From JBDSLU01 sp039916225 (lineage in GTDB: Bacteria; Acidobacteriota; Vicinamibacteria; Vicinamibacterales; Vicinamibacteraceae): a DNA stretch of 7,627 bases. The stretch spans positions 1-7,627 of the forward strand of contig JBDSLU010000175.1 of NCBI GenBank assembly GCA_039916225.1, given 5' to 3'. The translations under genes and the position numbers were made by a program. Positions 5,440 to 7,627 of this stretch are shown piece after piece. Each line of letters starts with the position of its first letter. Position 1 is the stretch's first letter. Below the pieces are notes generated by a model, which worked only from the letters and a program-made list of their open reading frames with translations, was not told the origin of the DNA and made no database searches.

Positions 5440-5445
5440 ATTGTA
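5440..5445 (-). promoter_or_regulatory. typA: typA -10 element (TACAAT)
   Basis: Read on the minus strand, TACAAT matches the sigma-70 -10 consensus at 5 of 6 positions and stands out in GC-rich surroundings. Transcription would start near 5433, giving a leader of about 57 nt before ATG 5376. No convincing -35 hexamer is seen at 16-18 nt upstream (the stretch there reads CGCAGG or similar). It lies in the gap between the TonB-CTD gene and typA, so typA has its own promoter rather than depending only on read-through. Confidence 0.5.
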
Positions 5446-5461
5446 GCGTGGAACGCCCACT

Positions 5462-5500
5462 GCCTGCGGGCGACCGGCGCGCGCCCGTGCGCCTGCGGGC
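5462..5500. repeat. GC-rich intergenic block with a repeated decamer and inverted repeats
   Basis: GCCTGCGGGC occurs twice in direct orientation, at 5462-5471 and 5491-5500. Between them CGGGCG (5467-5472) and CGCCCG (5482-5487) form an inverted repeat, and GCCCG/CGGGC (5483-5487 and 5496-5500) is another. The block lies downstream of the TonB-CTD gene stop and upstream of the typA -10. Stem-loops could act as a transcription stop or mRNA 3' end, but no T-tract follows, so I do not call an intrinsic terminator. Confidence 0.4.
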
Positions 5501-5506
5501 CCGGAT

Positions 5507-5537
5507 AGGCTCAGTCGCGGGCAGGCTCAGTCGCGGG
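5507..5537. repeat. Tandem duplication of a 15-bp unit (16-bp period) across a stop codon
   Basis: AGGCTCAGTCGCGGG occurs at 5507-5521 and again, perfectly, at 5523-5537, with one base between. On the minus strand the copy at 5523-5537 contains the last codons and TGA of the TonB-CTD gene. The other copy lies just past the stop and repeats that TGA in another frame. It looks like a recent tandem duplication that left the protein unchanged. Confidence 0.92.
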
Positions 5538-6570
5538 GGTTGAGCGTGACTTCGAGGGTGCGGGCGTATTTGACCGGGCGACCGCCCTGGGTGGCCGGCG
5601 TGTAGCGCCAGCCGCGGGTCGCGGCCACCAGCTGAGCCTCGTAGAGGCGGTTGACCGACCGCTGTACTTCGGCCTTTTCGACGTGGCCGGTCTCGTCGAT
5701 GACGATGTCCAGGAGGATGGTCTGCGCGCCGCCGAGCGGCACGGTGATGTCGGTCGCGCGCGGGATCGCCTGGGCGATGGGCACCGGCGGCACGATGTCC
5801 GTCGCCGCAGCCGGCTTGGTCGTGGTGTCCGCCGTTCCTGCGCCGGACGTGTCGCTGGCACCCGTCGGAGCCGGCGATTCGGGCGTCGGCGTGGCCGCCG
5901 GCACCGCGTCGGTGACCGCCGGCGGTGTCGTGGTCGGGTCCACCGGGGCAGCCCCGGCAGTCAGCGGCGGGGTGCCCGTCGACGTCGCCCCCGGCCCGGA
6001 TACCTGTCGTGCCGCCGCGGCCCGCGCCTGCTCGCCGGCCGCGATCGACAGGTCGCGGAAGCCGGTCGCCAGCGCCGTGACCGACTGGAGATCGCTGCCG
6101 GCAGCGCGGGCCATCGCCGGATCCTCGAGCAGCAGCAGGACGCGCGTGAACGCCTCGGCGGCCGGGTCGTAGCTGCGCTCCGAATAGAGGGCGCGCGCCG
6201 CGGCGAGCCGCTGTCGCAGCACGCTGGGCAGGGCCCGCTCGCGGGCCTGGGCGAAGAGCGTCGCGATGCGCGGCGGCGCTTCGCCCGTCGGCAGCGTCCA
6301 CGACGGATCGATCGAGGCGATGCCTTCGACGACGAGCTCGGCCTCGGCGGTCTGGCCCAGTGCGATCAGGGAAAAAGCGCGGTACTGCTCGATGGACAGG
6401 GCATCGGCCGGTGTGCCGGCCGCCGGCCGCAGTCGCGTCAGCATCGCCAACGCTTCGCGATAGTCGGCGGTGGTGTAAAGCTCCCGCGCCGCGGCCAGCG
6501 AGTCCTGCGGCGCAGCTCCAGCCCCGGCGGGCAGAGCGAGCAGCAGGAGGACGGCGGCGAGGCGGAACAC
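5527..6570 (-). CDS. Secreted TPR-like protein with TonB C-terminal domain
   Basis: The product has 347 residues starting at GTG 6570. Residues 1-20 form a signal peptide (MFRLAAVLLLLALPAGAGAA) with likely cleavage around AGA-GAA. Two helical TPR-like repeats follow, near 25-50 (AAARELYTTADYREALAML) and 122-150 (AAARALYSERSYDPAAEAF). A Thr/Pro/Ala-rich, probably disordered linker spans about 190-265. A TonB C-terminal fold ends the protein: ILLDIVIDETGHVEKAEV, then AATRGWRYTPATQGGRPVKY. Canonical TonB has an N-terminal membrane anchor and contacts ExbB/ExbD and outer-membrane receptors. Here the anchor is replaced by a cleavable signal and TPRs, so a periplasmic binding or scaffold role is more likely than energy transduction; that is inference. 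AGGT overlapping the upstream stop codon serves as ribosome-binding site, and the gap to the PEGA gene is 6 bp, indicating one operon with coupled translation. Confidence 0.85.
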   Translation of the reverse strand: MFRLAAVLLLLALPAGAGAAPQDSLAAARELYTTADYREALAMLTRLRPAAGTPADALSIEQYRAFSLIALGQTAEAELVVEGIASIDPSWTLPTGEAPPRIATLFAQARERALPSVLRQRLAAARALYSERSYDPAAEAFTRVLLLLEDPAMARAAGSDLQSVTALATGFRDLSIAAGEQARAAAARQVSGPGATSTGTPPLTAGAAPVDPTTTPPAVTDAVPAATPTPESPAPTGASDTSGAGTADTTTKPAAATDIVPPVPIAQAIPRATDITVPLGGAQTILLDIVIDETGHVEKAEVQRSVNRLYEAQLVAATRGWRYTPATQGGRPVKYARTLEVTLNPRD

Positions 6571-6576
6571 GGTGAC

Positions 6577-7627
6577 CTACTTGGTGAAGTCGGTGAAGGC
6601 TCGGCCGGTGGCGCCGATCTTGACGACGACGGAGACGCGCCGCTCGCCGAGCTCGGGGTGCCGGAAGACGATCTCGTGGATGCCCACGGGCAACGTGTAC
6701 TGCGACACCGGGGTCTCGCCGACGCGGGCGCCGTCGATGAACACCTCGGCCCACGGCCGCGCGTTGACGCTGATCTCCCCCTTGGGCAGCGTCACTGGCA
6801 CCGGCGTGACCTTGCCGGCGATCACTTCGACGGTGCGGACGTCGCGGAAGCCGACGCTCTCGTTCTCGAGACCGATCACCTGGTGGCCGATCGGCAGCGA
6901 CAGGCGCGAGTCCTCGCTCGTGCCGACGAAGTCGCCGTTGCGCACGATACGCAGCACGATAGGCGACTGGATGGTGATGAAGCCGGTATCGGCCGACGCT
7001 CGCGTCGGACGGGTCGTGCCCGGCTCGGTCGTCGAGGCCGTGCGGGCGGGCGTCACGACGAACCGCAGCTGCTGTTTGGCGGCCAGCGTCACCGTCTTGG
7101 TCACGGTCGGGAACGGGCCGCCCACCTGCACTTCATGCCGACCGGCCGTCAGACCGGTGACCACGATCGGCGTGGTGCCGCGCGCCACGCCATCGACCAG
7201 CACGCGCCCGCCGGCCGGCTCGCTGCGGATCTCGATGGCGGCGTCGGCGACCACCGCCGCAGGCGGCGCCGCGAACTCGAAGGAGTGGGCGGTGATGGTG
7301 CCGCCGGCCAGATTGAGCGGGACGTGCCGGGTGGCACCGGCCAGCGACACATCGAGCGCGTGCTGCCCTTCGGTCAGTTCGAGCCGAAGCGGTGTGTTGC
7401 CGCGCGCCGCGCCGTCGATGGTGACCGCGGCGCCGGTGGGTGACGATTCGATCGACAGCGTCGCGGCGACGGGCGCCCCCGCCGACGTGCTGCGCATCGA
7501 CATCACTTGATACACGCCGAGCGCGAGCAGCAGGACGACGACGACGGCGGCGCCCATCGACAGCAGCTTGGTTCGGGTCGACGTCGGCGCCGGCCGTGTC
7601 GGAATCGGTACGTCGCGGACGCTCGAC
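6577..7627 (-). CDS. PEGA-repeat membrane protein, C-terminal part (5' end outside window; possibly a Ser/Thr kinase tail)
   Basis: The frame stays open to the right edge, giving 350 visible residues. The first 23 are Pro/Thr-rich and basic (RDVPIPTRPAPTSTRTK), followed by one membrane segment (MGAAVVVVLLLALGVYQVM, about 24-42). Four PEGA-type beta-sandwich repeats follow outside the membrane, recognised by IESSPTGAAVTIDG..GNTPL, IRSEPAGGRVLVDG..GTTPI, a degenerate third (IQSPIVLRIVRNGDFVGTS) and VNARPWAEVFIDG..GETPV, with a linker of TTEPGTTRPTRAS between the second and third. PEGA repeats are surface or periplasmic adhesion-like modules. The basic Pro-rich stretch before a single helix is the layout of PknB-like kinases with a PEGA ectodomain, but the kinase part would lie outside the window. 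The ATG at 7557 could start a shorter anchored protein but lacks a Shine-Dalgarno. It is the first visible gene of the operon with the TonB-CTD gene. Confidence 0.85.
   Translation of the reverse strand, partial: SSVRDVPIPTRPAPTSTRTKLLSMGAAVVVVLLLALGVYQVMSMRSTSAGAPVAATLSIESSPTGAAVTIDGAARGNTPLRLELTEGQHALDVSLAGATRHVPLNLAGGTITAHSFEFAAPPAAVVADAAIEIRSEPAGGRVLVDGVARGTTPIVVTGLTAGRHEVQVGGPFPTVTKTVTLAAKQQLRFVVTPARTASTTEPGTTRPTRASADTGFITIQSPIVLRIVRNGDFVGTSEDSRLSLPIGHQVIGLENESVGFRDVRTVEVIAGKVTPVPVTLPKGEISVNARPWAEVFIDGARVGETPVSQYTLPVGIHEIVFRHPELGERRVSVVVKIGATGRAFTDFTK

Noticed and set aside
5377..5460. N-terminal extension of TypA to the ATG at 5460
   Set aside because: The best -10 element lies inside it, the residues do not resemble TypA, and the ATG at 5376 gives the usual family length.
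5467..5487. Intrinsic terminator between the TonB-CTD gene and typA
   Set aside because: Inverted repeats are present but no T-tract follows on the transcribed strand, and overlapping GC-rich pairings are expected by chance here.
3475..5508. Very long plus-strand open frame (677 residues) antisense to typA and the HAD gene
   Set aside because: It is rich in Arg, Asp, Val and Leu in the pattern produced by reading GC-rich coding DNA in antisense. It has no recognisable domain, while the opposite strand encodes textbook TypA.
5800..6010. Thr/Pro/Ala-rich stretch considered as a DNA repeat array
   Set aside because: No regular period is seen; it is the low-complexity linker of the TonB-CTD protein.
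5438..6754. Minus-strand open frame (438 residues) in another frame across the TonB-CTD gene
   Set aside because: Extremely Arg/Gly/Ala-rich, no domain, and it overlaps a gene with a signal peptide and a recognisable C-terminal domain.
5683..7443. Plus-strand open frame (586 residues) antisense to the TonB-CTD and PEGA genes
   Set aside because: Arg/Gly/Asp-rich shadow composition without motifs; the minus strand carries clear PEGA and TonB-CTD patterns.
1..7627. CRISPR array, tRNA, rRNA, insertion sequence or phage gene
   Set aside because: No regularly spaced repeats, cloverleaf-like segments, transposase motifs or terminal inverted repeats were seen on reading either strand.

Overview
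The window is GC-rich (roughly two thirds G+C by eye) with densely packed short operons. Features that suggest an Acidobacteriota-type genome (Vicinamibacteria-like) are a PEGA-repeat membrane protein, a TonB-C-terminal/TPR secreted protein, an FKBP lipoprotein, and a small gene overlapping a nucleotidyltransferase gene. This is inference from gene content and style; no rRNA or other decisive marker is present.

Layout, left to right. (i) 2-376 (+) is the C-terminal half of a DMT/EamA-type membrane transporter, cut by the window edge. (ii) 381-1279 (-) is a coupled pair: an FKBP-type prolyl isomerase lipoprotein, then an RmlC-like cupin that loses family resemblance near its C-terminus. (iii) 1280-1417 is a divergent promoter region. 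(iv) 1418-2323 (+) is a cytosolic protein resembling DUF4380 / galactose-mutarotase-fold proteins. (v) 2385-2781 (+) is a small uncharacterised gene overlapping a nucleotidyltransferase gene with an apparent in-frame internal deletion. (vi) 2803-2982 (-) is the C-terminal remnant of a histidine phosphatase with no start codon. (vii) 3005-5376 (-) is typA/bipA (ribosome-associated GTPase) followed by a HAD hydrolase, with a good -10 element upstream of typA. (viii) 5527-7627 (-) is a PEGA-repeat membrane protein, cut by the right edge and possibly the tail of a Ser/Thr kinase, followed 6 bp later by a secreted TPR protein with a TonB C-terminal domain.

How the genes work together: typA and the HAD gene probably share a transcript, as do the FKBP/RmlC-like pair and the PEGA/TonB-CTD pair. 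The last pair looks like one envelope-facing module. The region 0.4-3.0 kb holds three accessory genes that look damaged in different ways (C-terminal loss, internal deletion, N-terminal loss), so it looks like an eroding accessory segment beside a conserved housekeeping gene. I saw no CRISPR array, tRNA, rRNA, insertion sequence, phage gene or intrinsic terminator with a T-tract. I do not see clear evidence of a novel multi-gene system. The best candidates for a second look are the internally deleted nucleotidyltransferase with its overlapping partner, and the PEGA/TonB-CTD operon.
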